Source: Hymenobacter sp. YC55 (GTDB taxonomy: Bacteria > Bacteroidota > Bacteroidia > Cytophagales > Hymenobacteraceae). From it: a DNA stretch of 64,000 nucleotides. Shown piece after piece: positions 44,408 to 53,723 of the stretch (position 1 is its first letter; every line of letters begins with the position of its first letter). Made by a program: the position numbers and the translations under genes. Where the stretch lies: NCBI RefSeq assembly GCF_029433095.1, contig NZ_JARNTX010000002.1, forward strand, positions 1,054,001-1,118,000, read 5' to 3'. The notes below the pieces were generated by a model. It worked only from the letters and a program-made list of their open reading frames with translations. It made no database searches and had not been told where the DNA came from.

Positions 44408-45850
44408 ATGAGAAAAGCCTTATTTCTACTTGCGCTGCTTCTAACAACATTTTGGGGTGTTGCGCAGTCTAGCTCCGCCATTGAGGCCACGGTAGAAGTG
44501 AACCGCACGCACTGTTTGGTACGGTTTGTAGAATCTATTGCAGGCGACGGCGACGCTGCTACGCGCAAGGCATTCGAGCAAAGTGCTTTTAACACCCCCG
44601 CCGTACAGCAAACTCTACGGCGCTACAATCAACTCGACAAAGACGTTACGTACACACGAACCGGTTATCCATCGGAGCGGCTAGGTAGCTTGGGCAATAG
44701 TTGGGGGCTTTATCTGACGGCTAGTGCCGAGGCAGAAAGTCTTGCCGACCTGCAGCGCCGCGCAGTAGGCATTTTGCCAAACGAGGTGTTGGAAGACCTA
44801 CGCCAAGTGCAGCAGCAATTAGATCCGGCTTTCGAGGCTTTGCTGTGGCAGCCATACCAGGCAGAGCTCCAAAAGGTGAAGACAGCCTACGCCGACTTCC
44901 TGCGAGACAAAAAGCTACTGCAGCATTTCGTCCGGTTGCGCACCTTCTACGGCAGTGTCTGGCCCGATGAACTGCCGTATCGCATCATGCTCAATCCTCT
45001 GCCCGGCCAAGGGCGCTTCTTTTCCACCCGGGCCACTGTGGCCAACAATACTGTGCTGCTGAGCTGCTACCCCGCCTCCCGCGACTTTGTGTTTGCCAGT
45101 GCCCTCATGTTTCACGAAATGAGCCATTCGCTGTCCGTGCAGCAGCGGCTTGCTTTGCAGCAAAACCTCGACAGGTGGTACGCCAACAACAAATCCCCGA
45201 ACCGCAAATACGCTTACTACCTGATGGAAGAAGGCTTGGCTACAGCCGCTGGCGAGTGGATTTACAAGCAGCAAACCGGCCAGACAGAAACTGATAACTG
45301 GTACAACGACGACTACATCAACCGGTACGCCAAGGCCATGTACCCGCTGGTTGAGCGCTATATCGACACTGGGCGTGCCATCGACAGCCTATTTGCTGCT
45401 AGTGCCATTGCGACGTTCGATGCTACTTTTCCCACTGCCACTATCGATTATACCAACCTCTTTCGGCGGGTGCTCTACTGGACCGATTCCGACGACCCTG
45501 ACCTAACGCTGATTCCTTTCCGGGAGACCTTCAACAGTACTTTAAGTATGACCGCCGCTCCTATAATGAAGGGCGAGGCCGCACTGAAAGTTGCGCAAAC
45601 GGGTAGCTATACACCCGTTATCATCATAACCAACCACCACGCCGAGACTCTTGCCTATCTCCGTCAGCAGTTGCCTGCCTTACGCCCACACCGGTTGCGG
45701 CCCGAGAAGAGTTTTGTGCTGTCTACTATAGGTCTCAACGGTCCGCTACTACTGATAAACGCACATTCTGCCGAACAGGTAGGTACTGCCGCTCAACACC
45801 TAAGCCAGCAAAAGCGCATTGACCCAAAGCATCCTTTGTGGTTTTTCTGA
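44408..45850 (+). CDS. Secreted zincin-type metallopeptidase
   Basis: A 480 aa exported protein (signal peptide MRKALFLLALLL..., cleavage near GVAQ-SS). The zinc motif HEMSH is at 236-240 and a downstream Glu pair in MEEGLATAAGE (274-275) is the likely third ligand, so it is a gluzincin-like peptidase. The C-terminal 100 residues form an alpha/beta part of unknown role. Not assigned to a family with certainty; substrate unknown. It stands alone and is divergent from the gene before it. Confidence 0.78.
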   Translation: MRKALFLLALLLTTFWGVAQSSSAIEATVEVNRTHCLVRFVESIAGDGDAATRKAFEQSAFNTPAVQQTLRRYNQLDKDVTYTRTGYPSERLGSLGNSWGLYLTASAEAESLADLQRRAVGILPNEVLEDLRQVQQQLDPAFEALLWQPYQAELQKVKTAYADFLRDKKLLQHFVRLRTFYGSVWPDELPYRIMLNPLPGQGRFFSTRATVANNTVLLSCYPASRDFVFASALMFHEMSHSLSVQQRLALQQNLDRWYANNKSPNRKYAYYLMEEGLATAAGEWIYKQQTGQTETDNWYNDDYINRYAKAMYPLVERYIDTGRAIDSLFAASAIATFDATFPTATIDYTNLFRRVLYWTDSDDPDLTLIPFRETFNSTLSMTAAPIMKGEAALKVAQTGSYTPVIIITNHHAETLAYLRQQLPALRPHRLRPEKSFVLSTIGLNGPLLLINAHSAEQVGTAAQHLSQQKRIDPKHPLWFF

Positions 45851-45878
45851 AAACGCACAAAGACTGCCGGCCGGAAAA

Positions 45879-46499
45879 CTACTTTGTAATCTTCGACTGT
45901 AGGAACGACACCAGCACCTCCAAGCCCCGGTCGAAGTGCCGGTTGTTAGGGATGACGATGTCGGCATCTTGCTTGAAGGGCTTAATGTATTTCTCGTAGG
46001 TGGGCGCTACGTGGTTGGTGTAGCGGTACAGCACATCCTCTAGGTCGTAGCCCCGCTCGTCCCGGTCGCGCACGATCCGGCGCTGCAGTTTCACGTGCTC
46101 CTCGGCATCAATGTACACCTTGAGGTCGAGCAGTTTCGCTACTTCCTCGAAGTAGAAAACAAAGATGCCCTCCACTACCACAATGGGGGCGGGCTGAAAC
46201 ACCAGCTCCTTGGGCGTAGCGTTGGGGTTATTGAAGGTATACTCTAGCCGGCGCACAGGCAGGCCTTGGCTAATGCGTAGCACATCCGCCGCGTAGGCGG
46301 TCGAGTCGATGCTGGAAGGAAGGTCGAAATTGGTGACGCCTTGCGCATCAACCTGCTGGCTTTCGCGCGGATGGTAATAGTTGTCCTGCGAAATCAGGCA
46401 GATTTCCTCTTCGGGAAACGAGGCCAGCAGCCGGCGCAGAAAAGTGGTCTTGCCCGAGGCGCTACCGCCCGTGATGCCGACGATGAAAGGATGTTGCAT
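45879..46499 (-). CDS. udk: Uridine kinase
   Basis: A 206 aa P-loop kinase that phosphorylates uridine and cytidine in salvage. Walker A GGSASGKT is at 11-18, followed by DNYYHP and the FDLPSSID segment, and R-x-x-R-D-x-x-x-R-G-Y near the lid. The ATG at 46499 (MQHPFIVGIT) is chosen; a long upstream extension is unsupported and would begin before the promoter element. Confidence 0.95.
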   Translation of the reverse strand: MQHPFIVGITGGSASGKTTFLRRLLASFPEEEICLISQDNYYHPRESQQVDAQGVTNFDLPSSIDSTAYAADVLRISQGLPVRRLEYTFNNPNATPKELVFQPAPIVVVEGIFVFYFEEVAKLLDLKVYIDAEEHVKLQRRIVRDRDERGYDLEDVLYRYTNHVAPTYEKYIKPFKQDADIVIPNNRHFDRGLEVLVSFLQSKITK

Positions 46500-46538
46500 G
46501 AGGCGAATAAGTGGCCCGTACCGGCGGGGCCAACCCTG

Positions 46539-46546
46539 CAAAAGTA
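46539..46546 (-). promoter_or_regulatory. -7 element for udk
   Basis: Minus strand TACTTTTG, exact TAnnTTTG, 40 nt before the ATG at 46499. Confidence 0.55.
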
Positions 46547-46709
46547 ATGAATTCGAGCCTTGAGGACTCAGCAGCTTACTCTCTAAGACGGATAATTTTC
46601 CGCTCAGCCTCCTCAACAAGGGTTATCGGTCTTCCACAAAGCCTGTTCAAGTATAAGACTTGCGCTTGGTAAAACGGCTGTTAATCAATCTTCTGCTCTG
46701 CCGTTTCGC

Positions 46710-47297
46710 TCAAAAAGTTGCTTGGTTTAAAAAGGCTACTAGGCCCGCCACTGCGCGTGCACGGTGGCTTATCTGATTCTTTTCGTCGGTGGTCATTTCG
46801 GCAAACGTCCGGCCGTCACTTTCCAGGGGGCGAAACACCGGGTCGTAGCCGAAGCCGCCGCCGCCGCTCGGGCTTTCCGTGATACTTCCGTCCACTACCC
46901 CCGCAAACTCGTGCACGGTGCCGTCCGGCAATACCAGCGCGACTACGGTCTTGAACTGCGCCGAACGGTCGGAATGACCTTGCAATTCTTGCAGCAGCTT
47001 CGCCACGTTGTCGGCCGCTAACCGTTGCGGGCCAGCATAGCGGGCCGAATACACACCGGGTGCCCCGTGCAAGGCTGTAACTTCCAAGCCAGTATCGTCG
47101 GCGAAGCACGGAACCCCATAATGCTCCCATACATAAAGCGCCTTCTGCCGGGCATTACCGGCCAGCGTGTCCTGCGTTTCGGGCAACTCCTCCTGGCAGC
47201 CGATGTCAGCTAAACTCAACAATTCCGTGCCTGCCGGTAGCAGAGGCCGTATTTCATCAAGCTTGTGTGAGTTGTTTGAAGCAAAGCAAAGACGCAT
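46710..47297 (-). CDS. rdgB: Non-canonical purine NTP pyrophosphatase (RdgB/HAM1)
   Basis: A 195 aa enzyme that removes ITP, dITP and XTP from nucleotide pools. It begins MRLCFASNNSHKLDEI, has FADDTGLEV near 66-74, GAPGVYSARYAG near 78-89, and GGGGFGYDPVF near 147-157, all family hallmarks. Start ATG 47297. It precedes udk in the same direction but a 210 bp gap holds a separate promoter. Confidence 0.95.
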   Translation of the reverse strand: MRLCFASNNSHKLDEIRPLLPAGTELLSLADIGCQEELPETQDTLAGNARQKALYVWEHYGVPCFADDTGLEVTALHGAPGVYSARYAGPQRLAADNVAKLLQELQGHSDRSAQFKTVVALVLPDGTVHEFAGVVDGSITESPSGGGGFGYDPVFRPLESDGRTFAEMTTDEKNQISHRARAVAGLVAFLNQATF

Positions 47298-47340
47298 GAG
47301 TTGAATTGTTGAGTGAGGTGCTAAAGAAGAACCAAAGCAC

Positions 47341-47362
47341 AAAAAAGCCGGACGAGCCGGCT
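47341..47362 (-). terminator. Terminator of the 47413-47829 gene
   Basis: AGCCGG (47346-47351) pairs with CCGGCT (47357-47362); on the minus strand a T-run follows. Confidence 0.65.
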
Positions 47363-47412
47363 ATTAGAGAGCAAGAATAAACATTCATCGAGCATTTCAG
47401 CCAATCATCCCG

Positions 47413-47829
47413 TTACCGAAACATCGATTTGATGCTTCCCCAAGAGCGTTGAATGGCACTTGGTGTCTGGCCTGGCGTGCTGTTGTAGCTTTGGTCATCG
47501 GTAGTGGTGCGCACCATGAGCCGGTAAGTGAAGGGGCTGCCCAAACTGCCAAAACTGTTGGCTGATCCGCGGTACACGGCGGCATCAACATATTGATAGC
47601 GAGATTGTCCGGACGGTGAGATGGTAATAAGCTTAGTGAAAGTCGGTTCGTTGTTGGCTTTGCGGTAAAGGTCATAATTCTGCACGCCGCTTTCGTTGGC
47701 TACCTCCCGAACCACATGCACAGTGGAGTTGTCGTAGTTGGCTTGGAAGAGCGTTACGGTTGCGCCAAAAGCCAGTGAAACCCCCAACAGCACAAGTAAA
47801 AACAGCGAAACACTAGCTTTTTGGAGCAT
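47413..47829 (-). CDS. Secreted hypothetical protein
   Basis: A 138 aa protein with a signal peptide (MLQKASVSLFLLVLLGVSLAFG, cleavage near AFG-AT). The mature region is beta-rich, with a fibronectin-like pattern (NYDLYRK...YRLMVRT). No family assigned. ATG 47829 is used rather than a TTG two codons earlier. Divergent from rpmE2. Confidence 0.7.
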   Translation of the reverse strand: MLQKASVSLFLLVLLGVSLAFGATVTLFQANYDNSTVHVVREVANESGVQNYDLYRKANNEPTFTKLITISPSGQSRYQYVDAAVYRGSANSFGSLGSPFTYRLMVRTTTDDQSYNSTPGQTPSAIQRSWGSIKSMFR

Positions 47830-47973
47830 GGGCAAACAATAAAGTGAAGATCAATAAGCAGTAAATAGCATAAGTAACGACGTCAAAAATAAAGAATTTA
47901 CAATAGCATGTGCTTCTAGCGTCAGCAAACGCAGAAAAGACACATAGAGCTTTTGAAAGTTGAGCGTAACTTG

Positions 47974-47981
47974 TACTTTTG
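47974..47981 (+). promoter_or_regulatory. Promoter of rpmE2
   Basis: TACTTTTG (exact TAnnTTTG) with TTTG at 47952-47955, an 18 bp spacer. It is the best-formed promoter in the window, as expected for a ribosomal protein gene, with the ATG 53 bp downstream. Confidence 0.8.
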
Positions 47982-48033
47982 CAGTCCCTTCCGCAAAATC
48001 GGCAGGCAACCAGGTACAAACGGCATTTCGACC

Positions 48034-48279
48034 ATGAAAAAGAACATTCACCCCGAGTATCGCGAAGTCGTGTTTCAGGACACTTCGAGCGGATTTAAAT
48101 TCGTCACTCGCTCGACGATGAACTCCAACGAGACCGTCACGATGGAAGACGGCAAGACCTACCCCGTCATCAAGGTGGAGGTAAGCAGCGAGTCGCACCC
48201 TTTCTACACCGGTAAAAACGTGCTTCTCGACACGGCTGGCCGCGTAGAGAAATTCCGCAATCGCTACCAGAAAAAATAA
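48034..48279 (+). CDS. rpmE2: 50S ribosomal protein L31, type B
   Basis: An 81 aa protein starting MKKNIHPEYREVVFQD. It lacks the zinc-binding cysteines of classical L31, so it is the type B form. It joins the large ribosomal subunit near the central protuberance. The longer frame starting at 47953 overlaps the promoter and is rejected. Confidence 0.97.
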   Translation: MKKNIHPEYREVVFQDTSSGFKFVTRSTMNSNETVTMEDGKTYPVIKVEVSSESHPFYTGKNVLLDTAGRVEKFRNRYQKK

Positions 48280-48331
48280 CTGCTTGTTTCGGCGCTGCCA
48301 GTCTGCTGGCCCGAATGGGTGGTCTTACTAT

Positions 48332-48365
48332 AACTCCTGCCGGCTTTGTCTGGCAGGAGTTTTTA
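48332..48365 (+). terminator. Terminator of rpmE2
   Basis: AACTCCTGCC (48332-48341) pairs with GGCAGGAGTT (48352-48361), then TTTT. Confidence 0.88.
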
Positions 48366-48454
48366 TTTGCACCCGAATCAAGGTTTGCTACGCGTAACGG
48401 CCTAAAGCCGATCCTTAGCGCTACATTTTGCTATTAAAATCAGGAATTCCCATA

Positions 48455-49672
48455 ATGCACGTTCTGCTTTTCGACGATCCGGCCATCCGGCCGCACTTGC
48501 TGCCTTTCACGTTTACGCGGCCCATAGCGGGCCTGCGCTGCGGTATTCTCACGCTGGCTGAAAAATGGCAGCATCGGTTGCAGTTACCTATTGGCTATCT
48601 CACAGAATTTTATTTGCAAGCGAAATACCCAGCTGGCCCCACCCAAGGGCCAGCCCTGGTAATCAACGGCGCCATTTGCCCCGACGACACGCTGGTGCAG
48701 CAAGTGCAGCGCTTGCAAGCTGGGGAGGCGCTATACAGCGGCCAACTATTGGTAGCAGCTCACTTAGCCGATGCGTCGCAGGTGGCAGAGCTAATTCAGG
48801 ACGGATTTCAGAAAACACATGAAGTCGTGGAGCCAGTTACCATCATTGAGCAGGTATGGCACCTCTTTCTGTATAACGGCGCCGAAATTCGCCGCGACTT
48901 CGACTTGCTAACCAAAGGTCGGCAGTCGGAGCCGGTGGGGGATGCGCACACCATTGTGTATGCTCCGGAAAATATCTTTATCGAGCCTGGGGTCAAGATT
49001 CGGGCGGCTATTCTAAATGCCGAGAATGGCCCGATTTATTTAGGCAAGGATTCGCAAATTCATGAGGGAGCCATCATCAGAGGCCCATTCGCGCTAGGTG
49101 AACAATCTCACATCAACCCTGGCGCTAAAATGCGCGGCGACAACTGCGTAGGTCCCTATTGCAAAGTGGGGGGCGAAGTTGCCAACAGCATTTTCTTCGC
49201 CTATAGCAACAAGGGCCACGAAGGCTACCTGGGCAACTCCGTTATCGGCGAGTGGTGCAATCTAGGCGCCGATACCAATACTTCGAACCTGAAAAACAAC
49301 TATGCGCCCGTCAAAATCTGGAGCCACGCAGCGGGCCGCTTCGTGAATACCGGCCAGCAATTTTGTGGCCTCATGATGGGTGACCACAGCAAATGTGGTA
49401 TTAATACCATGTTTAATACGGGTACGGTAGTGGGGGTGGCAGCCAATATTTTCGGGGCGGGCTTCCCGCGTACCTTTATTCCGAGCTTCAGCTGGGGCGG
49501 GGCCGCTGGCTTCGAAACCTTTAAGCTGCCGAAGGTAACGGAGGTAGCAGAGCGTGTCATGGCCCGTCGGCAGCTTGAGTACGATGCCGTGGAGCAGTCT
49601 ATTATGCAACACGTATTCGAGGCTACGGCTAAAGACCGGGTGTGGGAGAAAGCAGTTAGAAACGAGGAATAA
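48455..49672 (+). CDS. GlmU-like sugar nucleotidyltransferase/acetyltransferase (alternative GlmU)
   Basis: A 405 aa protein of the TIGR03991 type, found in Bacteroidota in place of GlmU. The N-terminal part (HVLLFDDPAIRPHLLPFTFTR) is a divergent nucleotidyltransferase; from about residue 170 a hexapeptide beta-helix follows (PIYLGKDSQIHEGAIIRGPF). It probably makes UDP-GlcNAc for peptidoglycan. ATG 48455. A promoter-like TACATTTTG lies at 48422. holB follows with an 85 bp gap. Confidence 0.88.
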   Translation: MHVLLFDDPAIRPHLLPFTFTRPIAGLRCGILTLAEKWQHRLQLPIGYLTEFYLQAKYPAGPTQGPALVINGAICPDDTLVQQVQRLQAGEALYSGQLLVAAHLADASQVAELIQDGFQKTHEVVEPVTIIEQVWHLFLYNGAEIRRDFDLLTKGRQSEPVGDAHTIVYAPENIFIEPGVKIRAAILNAENGPIYLGKDSQIHEGAIIRGPFALGEQSHINPGAKMRGDNCVGPYCKVGGEVANSIFFAYSNKGHEGYLGNSVIGEWCNLGADTNTSNLKNNYAPVKIWSHAAGRFVNTGQQFCGLMMGDHSKCGINTMFNTGTVVGVAANIFGAGFPRTFIPSFSWGGAAGFETFKLPKVTEVAERVMARRQLEYDAVEQSIMQHVFEATAKDRVWEKAVRNEE

Positions 49673-49757
49673 GAAACTAACAGGGCAATGATTTCCACCA
49701 AAGTCGTTGCCCTGTCTAGTGCGCATTTTCCTTTCTTTGTTCGTCATTCAACAACGT

Positions 49758-50897
49758 ATGCGCTTTTCTGATATACCCGGTCAGCAACAGGTCAAGCAAG
49801 TATTGGTGCAGTCGGTGCGGCGCAACCACGTGGCGCACGCGCAGCTGTTCCGTGGGGCCGAAGGATCAGGCGCGTTGGCTTTGGCCCTGGCGTATAGCAC
49901 GTTCCTGAACTGTGAGCAGCGCGGCGCTGAAGATGAGGATTCGTGTGGGCACTGCCCGAGCTGCCAGAAAATTGACAAGCTGGTACATCCTGACCTGAAT
50001 TTCATCGTACCCGTCACGACCACCAAGGCCGTAGCCAAAGATGCTGTTAGCAGCAAGTTCATGGCTGAATGGCGCAGTTTCGTGCTCGCCAATCCCTACC
50101 AAGGTCTCAACGACTGGATGCAGCACATTGGGGCTGAAAACAAGCAAGGCAGCATCTCCAAAGAGGAAAGCCTGCAACTGTTGAAGTTGGTGTCGCTAAA
50201 GGCTTTCGAAGCGAAGTTCAAGATTGTTGTTATCTGGCTGCCAGAACTGATGCACCCTGCGGCTGCAAACGCGGTGCTGAAGCTGCTAGAAGAGCCGCCA
50301 CCGGCTACCGTGTTCTTGTTGGTGAGTTATGCGCCCGAGCAGTTGCTGCCCACCATCATTAGTCGAGTACAGCCCGTGGTTGTGCGCCCACTTTCGGAAA
50401 ACGAGCTAACCGATTGGCTGCACACGGCGCACGAGGTGCCAGAGGTGAAAGCACGGCAGTTAGCGCAACTGTCGGAAGGCAACCCCGGTGCCGCCTTAGC
50501 CGCTCAAAACGCAGCCACTGCCGACCACGATTATTTCACGCTGTTTGTGAGATGGATGCGCCTCTGCTACAGCAACAACGTGAGCGAAATGCTGACCACC
50601 AGCGACGACTTTCAGAAACTAGGCCGCGAAAACCAAAAGGAGTTTATGCAGTTCGCATTGGTGCTTTTGCGCAAAGTGCTGCTTTACGGTCTCGACCCAC
50701 AGCTGGTGCCTCACTTGCCTGCTGCAGAGCAGCAGTTTGTCAATGGGTTCAGCCGCTTCGTCACGCCCCGAAACGCTGACCCCCTTACCCGTGAGCTAAA
50801 CGATGCGCATTACCATATAGAGCGCAATGCTAACCCGCGCATGGTGTTCGTGGATGTGTCGTTACGGGTGGCTGAACTGTTGAAAAACGCGGCCTAA
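49758..50897 (+). CDS. holB: DNA polymerase III subunit delta'
   Basis: A 379 aa clamp-loader subunit. The N-terminus MRFSDIPGQQQVKQVL, the zinc-binding cysteines CEQRG...CGHCPSC near 50-68, and the LLKLLEEPPPATVFLL segment near 180 are typical. The P-loop position reads GAEGSGALALA without the Lys, consistent with delta' not hydrolysing ATP. ATG 49758 is selected over a longer frame from 49707. Confidence 0.92.
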   Translation: MRFSDIPGQQQVKQVLVQSVRRNHVAHAQLFRGAEGSGALALALAYSTFLNCEQRGAEDEDSCGHCPSCQKIDKLVHPDLNFIVPVTTTKAVAKDAVSSKFMAEWRSFVLANPYQGLNDWMQHIGAENKQGSISKEESLQLLKLVSLKAFEAKFKIVVIWLPELMHPAAANAVLKLLEEPPPATVFLLVSYAPEQLLPTIISRVQPVVVRPLSENELTDWLHTAHEVPEVKARQLAQLSEGNPGAALAAQNAATADHDYFTLFVRWMRLCYSNNVSEMLTTSDDFQKLGRENQKEFMQFALVLLRKVLLYGLDPQLVPHLPAAEQQFVNGFSRFVTPRNADPLTRELNDAHYHIERNANPRMVFVDVSLRVAELLKNAA

Positions 50898-50924
50898 AGG
50901 CTAGAAACGCAATAAATACATCTT

Positions 50925-50965
50925 GCTAAAAAGCTATAGTTAGTGCTAAACAGGCTATAGTTAGT
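50925..50965. repeat. Tandem direct repeat upstream of hemC
   Basis: Two copies of a 20-21 bp unit, 50925-50944 and 50945-50965, both containing GCTATAGTTAGT. They end 19 bp before the -7 element of hemC, where an activator or repressor could act. Confidence 0.65.
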
Positions 50966-50984
50966 AGCTGCAGATAGGTAGCTG

Positions 50985-50992
50985 TATCTTTG
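50985..50992 (+). promoter_or_regulatory. -7 element for hemC
   Basis: TATCTTTG, exact TAnnTTTG. No TTG at the -33 distance; the direct repeat 50925-50965 lies there instead. The leader to the start codon is about 150 nt. Confidence 0.6.
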
Positions 50993-51147
50993 CAAGCCAC
51001 AAAGTCGGAGATTGAAACAGCTTCACCAAATCTGGAACGGCAAAGGAATCTATTTCCAAGTTTGCTGTTCAAGACAATTGGCAAGTTGAATAACCTGACG
51101 CTACGGTTGTAGCCCCGGTGTATTTTTTAACTACTGGATTCGTACCC

Positions 51148-52086
51148 TTGAAAAAGACCGTTCGCATTGGCACCCGAGGCAGCAGACTGGCTCTGTGGCA
51201 AGCCAACCACGTAGCCGCTTGCTTGGAGCAGGCCGGCATCATGACCGAAATAGTTGTTATCACGACCACCGGCGACATGGTGCTGGACCGTTCCCTCGAC
51301 AAGATTGGAGCGAAAGGGGTGTTCACCGAAGAACTGGAAGTCGGTTTGCGCACCGGCCACGTTGATATAGCAGTCCATAGCGCCAAAGATGTACAAAGCA
51401 GCATCCCCGCCGACTTGGAACTGCTGGCATTCATGGAGCGCGAGCAAGTGAACGATGTGGTAGTTAGCTTTCAAACCGATTTAGACCTCCACAAACCGGG
51501 TTTGGTGTTGGGCACGAGTAGTACCCGCCGGAAGGCCATGCTGAAACGGTTTCTGCCTAACGCAACCACCGCTGAGGCCCGCGGCAACCTCCAAACCCGC
51601 CTCCGCAAGCTGGAAGAAGGGCAATACGACGCACTGGTACTGGCGTATGCGGGTGTACACCGCATGGAATATGATGCTCTCATCCGTCATACCCTACCCG
51701 AAACGCAGTTTGTGCCCGCTACCGGTCAAGGCAGCGTAGCTATTGAGTGCGCCCGCAACATGGAGCCCGAGCTAAAACTGGAGCTTCAACGGATTCTCGA
51801 CCATGGCCCCACCCATATCTGCCTAGCAGCGGAGCGGGCATTTCTGCGGACTATGGAAGGCGGCTGTAGTATCCCATCTTTCGCCTTGGCAACGCTCACC
51901 ACTGCTGGCACCGTTCAGCTCCATGGCGGCCTCATCAGCCTCGACGGTGAGCAGCTGCTCGAAGAGGTGCAGTCAGCTCCCACAGCCGATGCTGACGCGC
52001 TTGGTGTACAAGTGGCCGAGAAAATACTAGCCCGTGGCGGCCAACAGATTCTTGAAAGCATTCGTCAGGCTCGCACTGTAGCGTAG
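51148..52086 (+). CDS. hemC: Porphobilinogen deaminase (hydroxymethylbilane synthase)
   Basis: HemC joins four porphobilinogen units into hydroxymethylbilane for heme and other tetrapyrroles. The 312 aa protein has IGTRGSRLALWQ near the start, KDVQSSIPADL around residue 78, GTSSTRRKAML near 125, and the dipyrromethane cofactor Cys near 240 in EGGCSIP. The start is probably TTG 51148 (MKKTVRIGTR); a GTG at 51118 would add ten residues. Confidence 0.95.
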   Translation: MKKTVRIGTRGSRLALWQANHVAACLEQAGIMTEIVVITTTGDMVLDRSLDKIGAKGVFTEELEVGLRTGHVDIAVHSAKDVQSSIPADLELLAFMEREQVNDVVVSFQTDLDLHKPGLVLGTSSTRRKAMLKRFLPNATTAEARGNLQTRLRKLEEGQYDALVLAYAGVHRMEYDALIRHTLPETQFVPATGQGSVAIECARNMEPELKLELQRILDHGPTHICLAAERAFLRTMEGGCSIPSFALATLTTAGTVQLHGGLISLDGEQLLEEVQSAPTADADALGVQVAEKILARGGQQILESIRQARTVA

Positions 52087-52108
52087 ATCATATAAAAGGA
52101 ATGTTCAG

Positions 52109-52155
52109 AAGAGAGCCCCTCATGCCGCACTAGCTGGCACGAGGGGCTCTCTTTT
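52109..52155. terminator. Bidirectional terminator after hemC
   Basis: AAGAGAGCCCCTC (52109-52121) pairs with GAGGGGCTCTCTT (52141-52153), extended by TGCC/GGCA inside; it lies between convergent genes. Confidence 0.85.
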
Positions 52156-52197
52156 AAGCGACTTAGTAAAAGCCTCTTCCTAACAACTTGCTAAAAA

Positions 52198-52833
52198 CTA
52201 AGCGGATATGTCTTTTCGCCGATGGAACAAAGCATAAAGAAGAAGAGCAAAAACAGCACCGCTCGTATCGGCCAGCATATCTTTTTGCGCGTCCCAAATG
52301 TCGCCTTGGCTGCCAAGGAAAGCTGCACCGGCGTCGCCACCGGCTACTTCGGCGTACACCCACTCAATTAGCTCGTAAGCCATGGCTACCGTCCCGATAA
52401 CGCAGAGCGGAAACAGGTAGCTAATAGCCCGGTTGCGAATGGTGCCGTAGTGGTCAGTCAGCTCGATAACAGCATAGGCGTAGAAGCCCACCGAAAAGTG
52501 GGCTACTCGGTCGTACATGTTGCGCTTAAACCCAAATAGGGTGTTAAACCAATCAAAAGGTACTTTTTCGAACGTGTAATGCCCACCCACAGTGTGCATG
52601 AATACAAGCACACTCATCAAAGCGTACGCTAAGTTCGAGAACCGGACCCCGCGCAGGTACAATACCACCAGCGCCACCACAATCAGGAAAATAGGCACGT
52701 TTTCGGCCCACCAAGTTCCGCGCTCCACCGGGTTGATGCCTAGCGCAATAAATTCTATGGCGTACAGGACTAGCAGTAGCTTCGGAAACCAATGCGACTG
52801 TGGTGCTGCTGAAAGGGTAAGCGTGTCGTTCAT
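52198..52833 (-). CDS. DUF2238 family membrane protein
   Basis: A 211 aa protein with about six membrane helices. The conserved polar segments H-T-V-G-G-H-Y-T (near 84) , YDRVAHFSVGF (near 108) and the QGDIWDAQKDM segment (near 180) are typical of DUF2238. Function unknown. ATG 52833 is chosen. Confidence 0.88.
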   Translation of the reverse strand: MNDTLTLSAAPQSHWFPKLLLVLYAIEFIALGINPVERGTWWAENVPIFLIVVALVVLYLRGVRFSNLAYALMSVLVFMHTVGGHYTFEKVPFDWFNTLFGFKRNMYDRVAHFSVGFYAYAVIELTDHYGTIRNRAISYLFPLCVIGTVAMAYELIEWVYAEVAGGDAGAAFLGSQGDIWDAQKDMLADTSGAVFALLLYALFHRRKDISA

Positions 52834-53049
52834 GAAAGTCGAAAGCGTTGAGTATAGCCGATGGCGCACCATACGATAACTCCACAGTTTCGACGGGAAT
52901 TGATGGATAAATTTTGCGCTTCAACTTGAAAGGAGGCAGCGAGCAACTATACATAGCCGCCTCGTATAAGCTGCTCCACACTGAATTTCTGGCGCCACCC
53001 ACCGAAACAGCTTAATTTCGCCGCACTAACTCCTCGCGTTTACCACACT

Positions 53050-53697
53050 ATGAATCTAGCTTCTCGTTTTTCGGCATTGCTGTGCGCTGTTCTCTTATTG
53101 CTACTGGCTCCGAATCTGCACGCTGCCAAACGCCCCAAATTCAGCAAGAAAGACCAATTAGTTACTATCAGTACCTCGCTTGGCGACATCAAACTCATCC
53201 TCTTTGATGCTACGCCCAAGCACAAAGCCAATTTCCTGAAGCTAGCCGAAAGCGGCTTCTACAACGGCACCACCTTTCACCGTGTCATCCCAAACTTTAT
53301 GATTCAGGGAGGCGACGCCAACTCTAAAGATTCTGACCCTGACAACGACGGCATGGGCCAGCCCGATGCTCCTACCATTCCGGCCGAAATCCGTCCCGAG
53401 TTCAAGCACAAATTCGGCGCCGTATCGGCCGCCCGCCAAGGCGACTTTGTAAATCCGGAGCGGGCCAGTAGTTCCTCGCAGTTCTTCCTCGTGCAAAATC
53501 ACCAAGGCACGCCTCACCTCGACGGGCAGTACACGGTGTATGGCCAAGTAATCAGCGGCCTCGATGTGCTGGATAAGATTGCCGCACAACCCAAAAATGA
53601 ACGAGACCGGCCTCTCACCGACATCAAAATGACAATGAAAGTCGAGAAGGTCAAGAAAAAGAAAATCACGGAGCTGTACGGGTACCAATACCAGTAA
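53050..53697 (+). CDS. Exported cyclophilin-type peptidyl-prolyl isomerase
   Basis: A 215 aa cyclophilin with a signal peptide (cleavage near LHA-AK). The core shows FHRVIPNFMIQGGD (about 76-89) with the catalytic Arg, SSSSQFFL (about 140-147) and LDGQYTVYGQV. It speeds proline isomerisation of envelope proteins. The C-terminal tail is Lys-rich. A weak TAATTTCG promoter-like site is just upstream. Confidence 0.93.
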   Translation: MNLASRFSALLCAVLLLLLAPNLHAAKRPKFSKKDQLVTISTSLGDIKLILFDATPKHKANFLKLAESGFYNGTTFHRVIPNFMIQGGDANSKDSDPDNDGMGQPDAPTIPAEIRPEFKHKFGAVSAARQGDFVNPERASSSSQFFLVQNHQGTPHLDGQYTVYGQVISGLDVLDKIAAQPKNERDRPLTDIKMTMKVEKVKKKKITELYGYQYQ

Positions 53698-53723
53698 AGT
53701 CGTAACCATCTAGTAATACAGTT

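Noticed and set aside
44269..44595. N-terminal extension of the small exported protein
   Set aside because: It would overlap the divergent zincin gene and cross an exact promoter element.
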